Under the pieces are notes generated by a model. It was not told where the DNA came from, made no database searches, and was given only the letters and a program-made list of their open reading frames with translations. From Gammaproteobacteria bacterium (GTDB lineage Bacteria > Pseudomonadota > Gammaproteobacteria > Steroidobacterales > Rariloculaceae): DNA of 64,000 nucleotides. The position numbers were made by a program, and so were the translations under genes. Shown in pieces: positions 45,336 to 56,111 of the stretch. The stretch's first letter is position 1; the number at the start of each line of letters is the position of its first letter. The stretch covers positions 97,831-161,830 of the forward strand of contig JAJEFE010000147.1 in the NCBI GenBank assembly GCA_022820625.1, written 5' to 3'.

Positions 45336-46649
45336 TTGCAAGTCCTTCCCCCGGAGTCCGATGTCCCGGCTGCTGCGGACCATCATCTGACCGAGGTTCC
45401 GTTCACTTCCCTGCCTCTCCCCGAAAAGGTTCTGGCAGGGATCGCCGATGCGGGTTTCAGGCGTTGCACGCCGATACAGGAGCAGACCCTGCCTCTCGCC
45501 CTTGACGGGCAGGACGTGGCCGGACAGGCGCAGACCGGTACCGGGAAGACCGCCGCCTATCTCGTAGCGCTGTACACGCGTCTTCACGACAGCAAGCCGA
45601 TCGCCCCGCAACACAACGGCCCCAGGGCCCTGATCCTTGCCCCGACCCGGGAACTGGCCGTGCAGATCCATGCCGATGCCGAACAGTTGGGCAAACACCT
45701 CGACTTCAGGCTGGGCCTGGCCTTCGGCGGAACCGACTACGAAAAGCAGCGGCGTGAACTGGCCGAAGGCGTCGATATCCTGGTCGGTACTCCGGGACGG
45801 ATCATCGACTATTTCAAGCAACGCGTGTTTTCCTTCAGGCGCGTCCAGGTGATGGTGCTGGACGAAGCCGACCGAATGTTCGACCTGGGCTTCATCAGGG
45901 ACATTCGCTTCGTACTGCGGCGCCTGCCGGATCGGGAGAAGCGCCTTAATCTGCTGTTTTCCGCCACTCTCTCCCATCGCGTGCTGGAGCTTGCCTACGA
46001 GCACATGAACGACCCGCAGCTCATACGCATCGAACCGGAAAAGGTCACGGTCGACAGCGTCAGACAGAGCATTTACTTTCCGGCCAACGACGAGAAGATC
46101 CCGCTGCTGCTCACGTTGCTCAAGCAGATGGATGCGCGGCGAACCATGGTCTTCGTCAACACCCGGCGCGAAGCGGATCGTCTGGGCCGATTCCTGGCGC
46201 ACAACGGGGTCAACGCCAGGGCCATCTCCGGCGACGTCCCGCAGAAAAAGCGCCTCCGGATGTTCGGGGATTTCCTGTCCGGGAAACTCGCCGTGTTGAT
46301 CGGCACCGATGTGGCTTCCAGGGGACTGCACGTTCCCGACGTGAGCCACGTCTTCAATTTCGACCTGCCCCAGGATCCCGAAGATTACGTGCACCGGATC
46401 GGCCGTACGGCCCGGGCCGGCGCTTCCGGCGACGCGATCAGTTTCGGGTGCGAGAGTTACGCCGCTTCGCTGCCGGATATCGAGGCGCTGATAGGCCGCA
46501 AGATTCCGGTCGAGAGGATCGACCCGGAGGCCCTGGTCACCGTCAGCAAGCCACCCCGACGGCCGCGACGGCCGCCACCCCACCGTCGAAGCGGCGGGAA
46601 GCCTTCCCACAGGTCCGCACGCAGGGGCAGGCGGCGCAGCAGGCGCTGA
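45336..46649 (+). CDS. rhlB: DEAD-box RNA helicase RhlB
   Basis: 437 residues from TTG 45336, the only possible start as TGA precedes four codons before it. Motifs: GF.RCTPIQ (Q), GQAQTGTGKT (I), APTRELAVQ (Ia), LDEADRMFD (II), FSAT (III), HRIGRTARAGASG (VI). The CEEYA-like block and the basic Pro/Arg-rich tail (PPRRPRRPPPHRR) are like RhlB, which works with RNase E in mRNA decay. Position divergent from trxA-rho matches the conserved RhlB neighbourhood. Confidence 0.93.
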   Translation: MQVLPPESDVPAAADHHLTEVPFTSLPLPEKVLAGIADAGFRRCTPIQEQTLPLALDGQDVAGQAQTGTGKTAAYLVALYTRLHDSKPIAPQHNGPRALILAPTRELAVQIHADAEQLGKHLDFRLGLAFGGTDYEKQRRELAEGVDILVGTPGRIIDYFKQRVFSFRRVQVMVLDEADRMFDLGFIRDIRFVLRRLPDREKRLNLLFSATLSHRVLELAYEHMNDPQLIRIEPEKVTVDSVRQSIYFPANDEKIPLLLTLLKQMDARRTMVFVNTRREADRLGRFLAHNGVNARAISGDVPQKKRLRMFGDFLSGKLAVLIGTDVASRGLHVPDVSHVFNFDLPQDPEDYVHRIGRTARAGASGDAISFGCESYAASLPDIEALIGRKIPVERIDPEALVTVSKPPRRPRRPPPHRRSGGKPSHRSARRGRRRSRR

Positions 46650-46703
46650 ATCCCGACGGCAGGCTTGCCGTGCATGCGATCGCGCCCGACCGCTTTCGGC
46701 GGC

Positions 46704-47453
46704 TTATGAATTGCAGCTCGCCGCAGCGACCGGCGGGTGGGCTGCCTGGGCGGGGTTCAACAATTCGCGGACGCCGTCCACAGACGGGTAGCCGTCTATC
46801 TGACGGGGCGGGCGCCGCGAGTCGGGGCGCCGAATGGCCACGGTGGACGCCAGGCCGAACTCGGTAGCCGCCTGAAGTACGGGCAGACTGTCTTCGATGA
46901 GCACCGTGCGACTCGGATCGAACGGTTCCCCGGCATGAAACCGATGCCAGAACAGACGTGTTTCCTTGGGTGCAAGAAAATTGTGCGAGCTCACCATGTC
47001 ATGGACATGCGCGTCCAGGCCGGTCTCGGCGACCTTCAGCGCCAGCGTGTAAGGATGCGCATTGGTAACCAGGAGCACCCGCTTGCCCGTTTCGCGCAGC
47101 CACGCGAGAAAATCCGTGGCGCCGGGCAGGTAGCAGACGCGATGGCGCTGGGTTCGCTTCAGGGCACGGATGTCCAGGTCCAGGGCTTCGCTCCAGTGGT
47201 CGATGCAATACCAGGCGAGTCTGCCCTCGATTGAACGGTAACGGTCCAGCAATGCTTCCCGTGCATCCTTCTCGCGCATACCGCGCACTTGTGCATAATG
47301 CGCGGGAATGAATTCGGTCCAGAAGTAATTGTCGAACGCCAGGTCCAGAAGTGTGCCGTCCATGTCCAGCAGGACGGTGTCCACGCAGTCCCAGGCGACC
47401 ACGGGATCGCCGTTGTGCAGGGATGTGGTGGAGGGAGCCGACATGGACGGCAT
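46704..47453 (-). CDS. yrfG: HAD-family 5'-nucleotidase, YrfG (GMP/IMP) type
   Basis: 249 residues from ATG at 47451-47453; ATG 47444 is nine bases further in. LLDMDGTLLDLAFDNYFW carries the catalytic Asp pair, and LLVTNAHPYTLALKVAETGL and VLIEDSLPVLQAA give motifs II to IV. The block RLAWYCIDHWSEALDLDI is typical of YrfG. It hydrolyses GMP and IMP. It is divergent from cysQ with only 30 bases between the starts. Confidence 0.87.
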   Translation of the reverse strand: MPSMSAPSTTSLHNGDPVVAWDCVDTVLLDMDGTLLDLAFDNYFWTEFIPAHYAQVRGMREKDAREALLDRYRSIEGRLAWYCIDHWSEALDLDIRALKRTQRHRVCYLPGATDFLAWLRETGKRVLLVTNAHPYTLALKVAETGLDAHVHDMVSSHNFLAPKETRLFWHRFHAGEPFDPSRTVLIEDSLPVLQAATEFGLASTVAIRRPDSRRPPRQIDGYPSVDGVRELLNPAQAAHPPVAAASCNS

Positions 47454-47483
47454 GATGATACTCAAACCCGGGGCGCGGCGGGC

Positions 47484-48302
47484 ATGAATTTCATCACGAT
47501 CCTCAAGGAAGTCCGGCTGATCGCCCGGGTGGCGGGCGATGCGATCATGTCGGTCTACGCGCGCGACTTCAGCGTGGAACTGAAAGCCGATCATTCGCCG
47601 GTCACCGAAGCGGACCGCGCCGCCGACGGCATCATTTCCTCGAGACTCGCGCAACTGCATCCCGTCCTGCCGGTTCTGTCGGAGGAGTCCGTGCCCACGC
47701 CCTGGGAGGAGCGGCGGCGGTGGCGCCGATACTGGCTGGTGGACCCGTTGGACGGAACGAAGGAATTCGTCAAGAGGAACGGCGAATTCACGGTCAACAT
47801 CGCGCTGGTGGAGGACCATCGGGCGGTGCTCGGTGTGGTGCTCGCGCCCGCGCTGAACCTGGAGTACTCGGGCGCGCTCGGCGAGGGCGCCTGGCGCCGG
47901 GAAACAGGCGGGCCGCTGATGCCGGCGCGCGCCGCCGCAACCGCGCACGCCTCCGAAGCCCGGTCTGCGCCGCTTAACGTCATGGGCAGCCGCAGCCACC
48001 CCGGCCCCGGATTGTCGGCTTTCCTTGCACGGCTCGGCCCATACGAAATGAAACCCATGGGCAGTTCGCTCAAGGTCTGCATGGTCGCCGACGGCCGGGC
48101 CGACATCTACCCCCGTCTGGGACCCACCTCGGAATGGGACACAGCGGCTGCACAGGCTATCCTGGAGAGTGCCGGTGGGGGTATGATTGACCTGGCGGGC
48201 CAGCCGCTCAGGTACAACACGAAGGATCGCCTTTTGAACCCTCATTTCCTGGCGGTCGGCGACCTCGGGCGGGACTGGCTCAGCGCGGTGCAGAATAGTT
48301 GA
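47484..48302 (+). CDS. cysQ: 3'(2'),5'-bisphosphate nucleotidase
   Basis: 272 residues from ATG 47484. The metal motif DPLDGTKEF, the upstream LSEES (Glu), and WDTAAAQAILESAGG belong to the inositol-monophosphatase fold of CysQ. It converts PAP to AMP, protecting sulfate assimilation and RNA turnover. The DUF465 gene starts four bases after its stop. Confidence 0.94.
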   Translation: MNFITILKEVRLIARVAGDAIMSVYARDFSVELKADHSPVTEADRAADGIISSRLAQLHPVLPVLSEESVPTPWEERRRWRRYWLVDPLDGTKEFVKRNGEFTVNIALVEDHRAVLGVVLAPALNLEYSGALGEGAWRRETGGPLMPARAAATAHASEARSAPLNVMGSRSHPGPGLSAFLARLGPYEMKPMGSSLKVCMVADGRADIYPRLGPTSEWDTAAAQAILESAGGGMIDLAGQPLRYNTKDRLLNPHFLAVGDLGRDWLSAVQNS

Positions 48303-48305
48303 GTA

Positions 48306-48521
48306 GTGACAGACAAAATAGAAACTGACGCATTCAAGAACGTGGCGCGACTGAAGCAGTTGCGAATAGAGCACCAGGACCTGGACCAGGTAATCTCCCG
48401 GTTGGCGACCGATCCCTATGTCGACCAGATCATGTTGCGGCGCCTGAAGAAGCGCAAGCTCATGATCAAGGACATGATCACGCACCTGGAGAGTTCCCGG
48501 ATCCCGGACCTGAACGCCTAG
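48306..48521 (+). CDS. DUF465 (YdcH-like) small protein
   Basis: 71 residues from GTG 48306. Helical hairpin RLKQLRIEHQDLDQVISRL and RLKKRKLMIKDMITHLE match the DUF465 family. Its role is unknown. Coupled to cysQ by a three-base gap. Confidence 0.87.
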   Translation: MTDKIETDAFKNVARLKQLRIEHQDLDQVISRLATDPYVDQIMLRRLKKRKLMIKDMITHLESSRIPDLNA

Positions 48522-48670
48522 TCGCAGCCAGGTCGGGCCACGAGGCTTCGCCGCCGTTGTGGCGGAGTCGGTCATATTGATACTCCGGCAGCACGCTTCG
48601 ATGCGAGCCATCCGCGCCGGTGATTGTGCGCTGAGCCGCACCGGCCGCCGTTGCGGGTTAGAATCGCCGC

Positions 48671-49606
48671 GTGAATCTGATTGCCGATATTGGCGCCACG
48701 CAGTCGCGATGCGCCGTGATCGATGGCGACGGCCGGATACAGGCAGCCGAAGTCTTCCAGAATCGCCATTTCGACAGCCTTCAGGAACTCTTGCGAGGCT
48801 ATCTGCGTCAGTGCCCCGACTGCCCCGGTTCCGCCGCCCTGGCTGTCGCCGCACCCATACTCGAAGACGATGTGAGCATGCCGAACCTCGGCTGGCGATT
48901 CTCCCAGGGATCGCTCATGGGCGAACTCGACTTGCGGGAACTGGTCGTGGTGAACGACTTCGCAGCCGTGGCCTGGGGATTACCGGCGCTCACCGCCGCC
49001 GACCTGCACAAGGTGGGCGGCGGCGCTGCAGTGGCCGGAACTGCGATGGCGACGCTGGGTCCGGGATCCGGCCTCGGGGTAGCCACCGTGGCGCCCTGCG
49101 GCGACCAATGGGCGGTGGTCGAGGGCGAGGGCGGCAACATCACCTTTACCGGCGTCACGCCCGAACAGCAGGCGGTGAGCGACCGTATCCGGGCGCAACA
49201 CGGGCACTGCTCGGCGGAAAGCCTTTTGTCCGGACCCGGCCTGGTCAATGTCTACATGGCGCTGGCCGCATTGCAGGGCCGAAACGCCGACCGCCCCAGT
49301 CCGGCACAGGTGAGCCGGGCTGCGGCGGACGGCGAGGCGCTGGCTTGCGAGGCGCGCGATATGTTCTTCGAGGTCCTGGGTGCGGTGGCGGGCAACCTGG
49401 CGCTGACCGTCGGCGCCAGGGGCGGCGTGTTCATCGCCGGCGGCATCGTACCCCGGCTGCTGGAGCCGCTGGAACGGTCAGGCTTCAGGGAATGCTTCGA
49501 AGCAAAAGGGCGCTATCGTTACTACCTGGAAGCCATCCCCACCTACGTGATCACGGAACCCTACCCCGCCTTTCGTGGCCTACGGAGGCTTCTCGGATAC
49601 GGCTGA
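48671..49606 (+). CDS. glk: glucokinase
   Basis: 311 residues from GTG 48671. MNLIADIGATQSRCAVID is the phosphate-1 motif; VVVNDFAAVAWGLP carries the catalytic Asp; LGPGSGLGVA, VVEGEGGN and GGVFIAGGIVPRLL are the hexokinase-fold and Glk-family motifs. It phosphorylates glucose with ATP. It lies 149 bases after the DUF465 gene, with no other feature in the gap. Length is typical. Confidence 0.93.
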   Translation: MNLIADIGATQSRCAVIDGDGRIQAAEVFQNRHFDSLQELLRGYLRQCPDCPGSAALAVAAPILEDDVSMPNLGWRFSQGSLMGELDLRELVVVNDFAAVAWGLPALTAADLHKVGGGAAVAGTAMATLGPGSGLGVATVAPCGDQWAVVEGEGGNITFTGVTPEQQAVSDRIRAQHGHCSAESLLSGPGLVNVYMALAALQGRNADRPSPAQVSRAAADGEALACEARDMFFEVLGAVAGNLALTVGARGGVFIAGGIVPRLLEPLERSGFRECFEAKGRYRYYLEAIPTYVITEPYPAFRGLRRLLGYG

Positions 49607-49658
49607 GCGAGGGCTCAGAATCGACCCGGCACGCCTCGCCGTCCTCGTCGACACCCGT

Positions 49659-51242
49659 TCAGGTCGCCGCCTGACGTTGCGGCACCGCAGCGATCGCATC
49701 GCCCTCGGCGACATCGACCCCGACCGTCCTGCCGAAGACCCGGCCGAGATAGACGCCCGCAGCGCCCCAGACTGCTGCGATGCCCGCGCCGATGGCGGCC
49801 ATGGCCGCGATGCCAAGTCCAAGTCCGTCGGTCAGGCCAGCGAAGGCGATGCTGCTTGCAGCGTCGCCGCCGCGATAGACGGCCACGTCGATTACCGGTT
49901 TCGCCTTGAAGCGCGTCTCGCGGTCGACGTTCGTGAACAGCATCTCGCGTGCAGGACGCGTGATGCCGTAGTTGCCAGCCTGCCGAGCGACCTGAAGTGC
50001 CAGCAGGACCGTCAGAATCGGTGCGAAAGCGAGAATCAGCAGTCCCGCGCAGATGAACACCGGCACGAGCGCGAGCGTCGTCGGCATGCCGAATCGGGTG
50101 ACGATTCGGCTGGTCGCGAAGAGACCGAGCCCGAAGGTCAGCAGGTTCACGACAAAGGCCAGGCCTGCGAGGATTTCGGTTCGCTCCTCGCGGGTGAATT
50201 CCCTGAGCAGGTCCGTCTGCTGGAAGTAGACGAACGAGCCGATCGTCGTGTAGAGCAGGATGAATGCGCCGATCGCGAGCAGGTAGGGATTCGTGAAGAA
50301 GGTCTTGAAGCCCGCGAGCGGATTGCCGCCGATCCTTGCGGCGCTGAGATCTGCGGCGACATCCTCATTGTGCAGGTCGACGCGCTTCAGACGCTGCAGG
50401 TAGAGCACCACCGGGGTCGCGATCAGCAGCATACCGGAGGCCAGGAGCATGAGGTTGTCCGTCCCGATGCCGGAGACCAACTGGTTCGCAACCAGCGGTC
50501 CCGTTGCGGCGCCCGCGCTCGCGCCCGCGGCGATGAACGCGAACGCGCGGCGCGACTGCTCCTTGCTGAACGTGTCGGCCATGAAACTCCAGAAGACCGA
50601 GACGTGAAACAGGCTGAAGAGGCTGACCCACAGGTAGAAGCTCTTGTCCAGCAAGATGTTGCTGGTGACCGGGCCTCGGGTCAGGGTCTCCAGAAAAGTC
50701 GCCAGACCACCTTCAAGCGGTACGCCGTCGGTGACGAAACCCGAGCCGAAATAGAACATGCAGAACGTTACGGCGAAGAAGATGTAGACGGCGGGCACCA
50801 GCAGCCTGAAACGCACGTGCGAGCAGGCGAGCCCGTACAGGGCGACGACGGCCGTGCTCAGCACCAGTTGCATGTTCCAGAGAACGCTGATCTCGGTGTT
50901 CGTCCAGTCGCTCGCCATCGCGTCGCGGACGGGTCTCAGGATGTAGTAGGCCGCCATGAGGATGAACACGAACGAGAACGAGATAATCACCGTTCTGATC
51001 TCGTTCGGCTCGATCATCGTCGCCGCCCTGACGAGTCGCGGCGCCATGAAGATCCGGACGATCAGGGCGACGGCGGCCAGCGTCCCAAGCAACCCGAGGT
51101 TCGACAGGTCGAACACGCTCCACAGCGGCTGGCCCTGCAGCACGCCGGCAGTTTTCGAGATGACGAATAAGGCGATGACGAGCCAGCAGGCTGTCTTGAT
51201 CCAGTCGCTGGACGATCGTTCGGCAAGAGACCTTGTTATCAT
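49659..51242 (-). CDS. NTT-like nucleotide transporter (ATP/ADP translocase family relative)
   Basis: 527 residues from ATG at 51240-51242, with GGGAG upstream. About eleven or twelve hydrophobic helices. Landmarks: EIRTVIISFSFVFILMAAYY, ILRPVRDAMA, SVFWSFMADTFSKEQSRRAF and GNYGITRPAREMLFTNVDRE. These fit the Npt1/Npt2 group within the nucleotide transporter superfamily, but distant MFS members have similar signatures. If an ATP/ADP exchanger, it would be a feature of intracellular bacteria; free-living relatives transport other solutes. Convergent with glk; codon use like the core. Confidence 0.75.
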   Translation of the reverse strand: MITRSLAERSSSDWIKTACWLVIALFVISKTAGVLQGQPLWSVFDLSNLGLLGTLAAVALIVRIFMAPRLVRAATMIEPNEIRTVIISFSFVFILMAAYYILRPVRDAMASDWTNTEISVLWNMQLVLSTAVVALYGLACSHVRFRLLVPAVYIFFAVTFCMFYFGSGFVTDGVPLEGGLATFLETLTRGPVTSNILLDKSFYLWVSLFSLFHVSVFWSFMADTFSKEQSRRAFAFIAAGASAGAATGPLVANQLVSGIGTDNLMLLASGMLLIATPVVLYLQRLKRVDLHNEDVAADLSAARIGGNPLAGFKTFFTNPYLLAIGAFILLYTTIGSFVYFQQTDLLREFTREERTEILAGLAFVVNLLTFGLGLFATSRIVTRFGMPTTLALVPVFICAGLLILAFAPILTVLLALQVARQAGNYGITRPAREMLFTNVDRETRFKAKPVIDVAVYRGGDAASSIAFAGLTDGLGLGIAAMAAIGAGIAAVWGAAGVYLGRVFGRTVGVDVAEGDAIAAVPQRQAAT

Positions 51243-51427
51243 CGCGTACTCCCGATTCGAAGCGAGGCGTCGGCAAGGCGACATCCCAAATGCGCAGCAG
51301 CAGCCCCGCATTGGCCGGCCGGTCATCGGCAGACCGGCCGAATCCAGAATACTACCCGAAAAGCCGACTACGATGGCCGCTCACGTCCACGCGGCGCAAG
51401 AACGGCCGTTATACCCGGGAACGACCG

Positions 51428-52723
51428 CTATTCCGTTGAGTCGCGCTCGCGGCGGATGGCCCGGTAGCCGATGTCGCGGCGGTAGTAGACGTCTTTCCAG
51501 TCGATGCGGGCCGCTGAGGAGTAGGCTACTTTGGCTGCGCTTGCGACCGTGCTGCCGAGGCCGACGACGCACAGGACGCGGCCGCCGCTGGTGACGATGG
51601 CGCCGTCGTCTTCGCGGGTGCCGGCGTGGAAGACGAGGGCATCGTCGCCGAAGTCGGTGTCCAGGCCGGAGATGGGGGCGCCGGTGTCGTAGCTGCCGGG
51701 GTAGCCGCCGCTGGCCAGCACCACACCCAGCGCGGCTCGCGGGTCCCATTCGACATCGATCGAGTTCAGTGAGCCGTCGAATGCGGCCAGGCACAATTCG
51801 GTGAGGTCGCTGCGCATGCGGGCCAGGACGGGCTGGGTTTCGGGGTCGCCGAACCGGCAGTTGTATTCCAGCACCCTTGGCTTGCCGTGCGGGTCGATCA
51901 TCAGGCCGGCGTAGAGGAAGCCCCGGTAGGCCATGCCCTCGGCGCTCATCCCGGTGACCGTGGGGATCATGATTTCGTCCATGACCCGGCGGTGCATTTC
52001 GGGTGTCAGGACGGGCGCCGGAGAATAGGCGCCCATGCCGCCGGTGTTGGGGCCGCGGTCGCCCTCGTCGCGGGTCTTGTGGTCCTGGGAGCTTGCCAGC
52101 GGCACGATGCGGGTATCGTCGACCACGGCGATGAAGCTGACCTCCTCGCCGCGGAGGAACTCCTCCACGACGACCGTGGCGCCGGCTTCGCCGAAGGTGC
52201 GTTGTTCGAGCATGCCCCGTACCGTGCGTTCCGCCTCGCCGAAGGTCTCGGCAATGGTCACGCCCTTGCCGGCGGCCAGTCCGTCGGCCTTGATGACGAT
52301 GGGCGGCGTGCAGGAGCGTATGTAGGCGAGCGCGGCGTCCGGTTCGGTAAAGGTCTCGTACGCAGCGGTGGGTATGTCGTGGCGGGCCAGGAAGGCCTTG
52401 GTGAAGGCTTTCGAGCCCTCCAGGCGAGCGGCAGCGGCCTGCGGCCCGAAGCACTTCAGTCCGGCCGCCTCGAAACGGTCGACCACGCCGTCCACGAGCG
52501 GTTGCTCGGGTCCGACGACGGTCAGGTCGACGTCCTCGGATTGCGCAAGGTCCAGCAATCCGTCCAGGTCGTCGGCAGCCACGGCGACGTTGCTGGTCCC
52601 TGGCTCCATCGCCGTGCCGGCGTTGCCGGGCGCCGCGAGGATTTCCGTGACGCGCGGCGACTGCGCGAACTTCCAGACCAGGGCGTGTTCCCGCCCGCCG
52701 CTGCCTATGACCAGAATCTTCAT
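51428..52723 (-). CDS. purD: phosphoribosylamine-glycine ligase
   Basis: 431 residues from ATG at 52721-52723. [18 protein letters not shown] starts the N-domain; [14 protein letters not shown] and [17 protein letters not shown] are ATP-grasp and substrate loops; [13 protein letters not shown] is the metal site. Second step of purine synthesis. Its start overlaps the purH stop (TGATG), so the pair is coupled. Confidence 0.97.
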   Translation of the reverse strand: MKILVIGSGGREHALVWKFAQSPRVTEILAAPGNAGTAMEPGTSNVAVAADDLDGLLDLAQSEDVDLTVVGPEQPLVDGVVDRFEAAGLKCFGPQAAAARLEGSKAFTKAFLARHDIPTAAYETFTEPDAALAYIRSCTPPIVIKADGLAAGKGVTIAETFGEAERTVRGMLEQRTFGEAGATVVVEEFLRGEEVSFIAVVDDTRIVPLASSQDHKTRDEGDRGPNTGGMGAYSPAPVLTPEMHRRVMDEIMIPTVTGMSAEGMAYRGFLYAGLMIDPHGKPRVLEYNCRFGDPETQPVLARMRSDLTELCLAAFDGSLNSIDVEWDPRAALGVVLASGGYPGSYDTGAPISGLDTDFGDDALVFHAGTREDDGAIVTSGGRVLCVVGLGSTVASAAKVAYSSAARIDWKDVYYRRDIGYRAIRRERDSTE

Positions 52724-54282
52724 CAGTGGCGAAAGTGGCGCATGCCGGTGAATACCATGGCGATATCGTGCTCGTCCGCTGCCTTGATGACTTCTGCGTC
52801 GCGAACGGAACCTCCCGGCTGGATCACGCAGGTAATACCGTGTTCGGCGGCGATGTCGATGCCGTCGCGGAAGGGAAAAAAGGCGTCCGACGCCATGGCT
52901 GCGCCGGTCAGTTTCAGGTCCTGGTCGGCGGCCTTCATGGCCGCCACCCGCGCGCTCACCACGCGGCTCATCTGTCCGGCGCCCACCCCGAGCGTCCGGC
53001 CCTCCCGTGCGTAGACGATGGCATTGGACTTCACGTACTTGCAGACGATCCAGGCGAATGCCAGGTCGTCCATTTCGTCGCTGGACGGCGCGCGCCGGGT
53101 GGCGATCTTCAGTTCCACGTCTTCCGGCATCCCCGGATCCCGCTCCTGCACCAGCAGGCCACCCGCGACACTCCTCAGATCCCAGCCGCTGGAACGGTCG
53201 ACGGGCACGCATGCGGCCTCCAGCAGACGAACGTTTTTTTTCGCTGCCAGGGCGTCCCGGGCGGCGGGCAGGACGCTCGGTGCAACCACCACGTCAACCA
53301 GTTGCCGGGTGACGATTTCCCGCGCCGTTTCGGCGTCCAATGGCCGGTTGAAGGCGATGATGCCGCCGAAGGCGGAGGTGGGATCGGTCTCGTAGGCCAG
53401 TTCGTACGCCGCTTTCGGCGTGGCGGCGATGGCGCCGCCGCAGGGGTTGGCGTGCTTGACGATCACGCAGGCGCAATCCTGGAAGGCGCCAACGCACTGT
53501 ATCGCCGTATCGGCATCCGCCAGGTTGTTGAAGCTGAGCGCCTTGCCCTGTAGCTGGTTTGCGGCGGCGATGCCGGTACCCTCGGCGGCCGCCAGCCGAT
53601 AGTACGCGGCCCGCTGATGCGGATTTTCGCCATAGCGCAGCTCGCCCGTCTTGGTTCCCGCCAGCACCAGGGTGTCGGGGAACGAGTCCGTGAGATCGTC
53701 GCGCAGATAGTTGCTGATCAGGGCGTCGTAGCGGGCGGTGTGGGTGAACGCCTTTGCAGCCAGTTCCCGCCTGAGATCGGCCGTTGCATCGTCATTGCGA
53801 ATTGCCGCCAGTACTCGCGAATAGTCGGCTGGATCGCAGACCACCGTGAGTCGGGCATGGTTCTTCGCTGCGGCGCGCAGCATGGCCGGACCGCCCACAT
53901 CGATCTGCTCCACCGCGCTTTCCTCGGTGCAATCCGGATCCAGGATGGTGGCTTCGAAAGGGTAGAGATTGACGGCCAGGAGATCGATCCAGTGGATGCC
54001 GTGTGCTTCGGTGGCGGTCTCGTCCACTCCGCGGCGCGCCAGCAACCCGCCGTGTATGGCCGGGTGAAGCGTCTTGACGCGGCCGTCCATCATTTCGGGG
54101 AAGCCGGTGAGTTCGGAAACGTCCAGTACTTCCAGTCCCGCCTCGCGCAGCGCGCGGGCCGTGCCTCCGGTGGAAACCAGCTCGAATCCGAGGGCGGCCA
54201 GACCCCCGGCGAAGTCGGCAACGCCGGCCTTGTCCGAGACGCTGATAAGGGCGCGGCGGGGCCGCGTCGGGCGGCCGTTCAT
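52723..54282 (-). CDS. purH: bifunctional AICAR formyltransferase / IMP cyclohydrolase
   Basis: 519 residues from ATG at 54280-54282. The N-terminal cyclohydrolase starts [17 protein letters not shown] and has [19 protein letters not shown]. The transformylase half has [11 protein letters not shown] and [20 protein letters not shown]. It performs the last two steps of IMP synthesis. It overlaps fis by four bases upstream and purD downstream. Confidence 0.97.
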   Translation of the reverse strand: MNGRPTRPRRALISVSDKAGVADFAGGLAALGFELVSTGGTARALREAGLEVLDVSELTGFPEMMDGRVKTLHPAIHGGLLARRGVDETATEAHGIHWIDLLAVNLYPFEATILDPDCTEESAVEQIDVGGPAMLRAAAKNHARLTVVCDPADYSRVLAAIRNDDATADLRRELAAKAFTHTARYDALISNYLRDDLTDSFPDTLVLAGTKTGELRYGENPHQRAAYYRLAAAEGTGIAAANQLQGKALSFNNLADADTAIQCVGAFQDCACVIVKHANPCGGAIAATPKAAYELAYETDPTSAFGGIIAFNRPLDAETAREIVTRQLVDVVVAPSVLPAARDALAAKKNVRLLEAACVPVDRSSGWDLRSVAGGLLVQERDPGMPEDVELKIATRRAPSSDEMDDLAFAWIVCKYVKSNAIVYAREGRTLGVGAGQMSRVVSARVAAMKAADQDLKLTGAAMASDAFFPFRDGIDIAAEHGITCVIQPGGSVRDAEVIKAADEHDIAMVFTGMRHFRH

Positions 54283-54599
54283 TCCTCCAGCAGATCGTAA
54301 AGCTTCAGCTTCTTGCGCAACGTACCGCGATTGATGCCAAGGATTTTCGCCGCCTGGCTCTTGTTGCCGCCGGCGTAGTCCATGGCGTTCTTCAGCAGCG
54401 GCCGCTCGACCTCGCCGATCACCAGTTGATAGAGGTTGGCGGGGTCGTGACCGTTCAGGCTCTTGAGGTATCGCTTGAGCGCCTTGTCCGTGATTTCGCT
54501 GAGCGGCTTGTTACTGAGTTTCCCCTTGATGGCCGATTTTGATCGCTTGCCTATTGTTCTTCTCGCTGGCTCTGGCTTTCGGGCGTCCGGCACTCCCAC
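54279..54599 (-). CDS. fis: Fis family nucleoid/regulatory protein
   Basis: 106 residues from GTG at 54597-54599; a second GTG two codons in is possible. [20 protein letters not shown] and the helix-turn-helix [20 protein letters not shown] are characteristic. It bends DNA and affects rRNA and metabolic promoters. In related genomes dusB lies just upstream; here the gap 54600-54761 holds none of it. It overlaps purH by ATGA. Confidence 0.94.
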   Translation of the reverse strand: MGVPDARKPEPARRTIGKRSKSAIKGKLSNKPLSEITDKALKRYLKSLNGHDPANLYQLVIGEVERPLLKNAMDYAGGNKSQAAKILGINRGTLRKKLKLYDLLEE

Positions 54600-54761
54600 G
54601 GACGCTTCGGAATGCAGTGAATCTGACGGATGATCGGGTACGAAAACGAGAGCGAATCATATCACGGTCAACGGTCAAGGGAAGAGATCGCCACGCCTCG
54701 GATGAGCGGACCGAAAATCGTTTCAGGGGACGGTTCTGCGGCGTTCCCGCGGGCTGCGCCG

Positions 54762-56105
54762 CTACTTCAGCCCGAGCCTTTTTTCCAGGTAGTTGATGTC
54801 GGTGCCGCCGGCCTTGAACGCCGCGTGCTGGCAGATTTCCTGGTGCAGCGGAACGTTGGTCCGGATACCCTCCACCACGATCTCGCTCAACGCAGTGCCC
54901 ATCCTCGCGATGGCCGCGGCCCGGCTGTCCCCGTGCGCGATCACCTTGGCGATGAGGGAGTCGTAGTAGGGCGGTACGGCATAGCCGCTGTAAAGGTGGC
55001 TGTCTACGCGGATACCGGGACCGCCGGGGGCGTGCCAAAGATTCACCGTGCCCGGTGAGGGCATGAAAGATTTTGGATCTTCGGCGTTGATGCGGCATTC
55101 GATGGCGTGCCCGGACCAGCGAATGTCTTCCTGGCGTATATCGAGCGGTTCGCCGGCGGCAACCCGCAGTTGGGCCTTGACGATATCGATCCCGGTGATC
55201 ATTTCGGTCACCGGGTGCTCTACCTGGACCCGGGTGTTCATTTCGATGAAGAAGAACTCGCCGTCCTGGTACAGGAATTCGAACGTGCCCGCACCCCGAT
55301 ACCCGATCTCCCGGCAGGCCCGGGCGCAACGCTCGCCCATGCGTTCGCGCGTCTGTTGCGAAATACCCGGTGCGGGCGCTTCTTCCACGACCTTCTGGTT
55401 GCGCCGCTGCATCGAGCAGTCTCGTTCACCGAGATGAATCGCGTTGCCATGGTGGTCGGCGAGCACCTGGAATTCCACGTGCCTGGGCTGTTCGAGGTAG
55501 CGCTCCATGTAGACCTGTTCGTTCCCGAACGCAGCCAGCGCCTCGGCCCTGGTGATGGTGATGGCGTTGAACAGCGCGGCTTCGCTGTGCACCACCCGCA
55601 TGCCGCGCCCGCCGCCGCCGCCCGCGGCCTTGACGATGACCGGGTAGCCTATTTCCCGGGCGCATCGGGCATTCTCTTCGTTGTCGTCGGACAGGGGACC
55701 GTCGGAACCGGGGACGCACGGCACACCTGCCTCCCGCATGGCGCGGATGGCGGAAACCTTGTCACCCATCAGCTTGATGGTTTCCGGCTCAGGGCCGATA
55801 AAGATGAACCCGCTTTCCTGCACACGCTCGGCGAAACCGGCGTTCTCGGACAGGAATCCGTAGCCGGGATGTATGGCCACCGCGTCGGTCACTTCGGCGG
55901 CGGCAATCACCGCGGGCATGTTCAGGTAACTGTCGGTGGATGCCGCCGGACCGATGCAGACGGTTTCGTCCGCCAGCAGCACGTGCTTGAGCGTGGCATC
56001 CGCGGAGGAGTGCGCCGCGACGGTCTTGATCCCCAGTTCCCGGCACGCCCTGAGGACACGCAGGGCGATTTCGCCCCGATTCGCGATAAGGACCTTGTCC
56101 AGCAT
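54762..56105 (-). CDS. accC: biotin carboxylase subunit of acetyl-CoA carboxylase
   Basis: 447 residues from ATG at 56103-56105. [20 protein letters not shown], the ATP-grasp loop [14 protein letters not shown] and [16 protein letters not shown] are diagnostic. It carboxylates the biotin on AccB with ATP and bicarbonate. Six bases after accB. Normal length. Confidence 0.98.
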   Translation of the reverse strand: MLDKVLIANRGEIALRVLRACRELGIKTVAAHSSADATLKHVLLADETVCIGPAASTDSYLNMPAVIAAAEVTDAVAIHPGYGFLSENAGFAERVQESGFIFIGPEPETIKLMGDKVSAIRAMREAGVPCVPGSDGPLSDDNEENARCAREIGYPVIVKAAGGGGGRGMRVVHSEAALFNAITITRAEALAAFGNEQVYMERYLEQPRHVEFQVLADHHGNAIHLGERDCSMQRRNQKVVEEAPAPGISQQTRERMGERCARACREIGYRGAGTFEFLYQDGEFFFIEMNTRVQVEHPVTEMITGIDIVKAQLRVAAGEPLDIRQEDIRWSGHAIECRINAEDPKSFMPSPGTVNLWHAPGGPGIRVDSHLYSGYAVPPYYDSLIAKVIAHGDSRAAAIARMGTALSEIVVEGIRTNVPLHQEICQHAAFKAGGTDINYLEKRLGLK

Positions 56106-56111
56106 GCGCGT

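Noticed and set aside
54661-54690. TTGACCG direct repeat upstream of fis as a promoter
   Set aside because: The hexamers do not stand at a proper distance from the TATGAT nearby, so no promoter is called.
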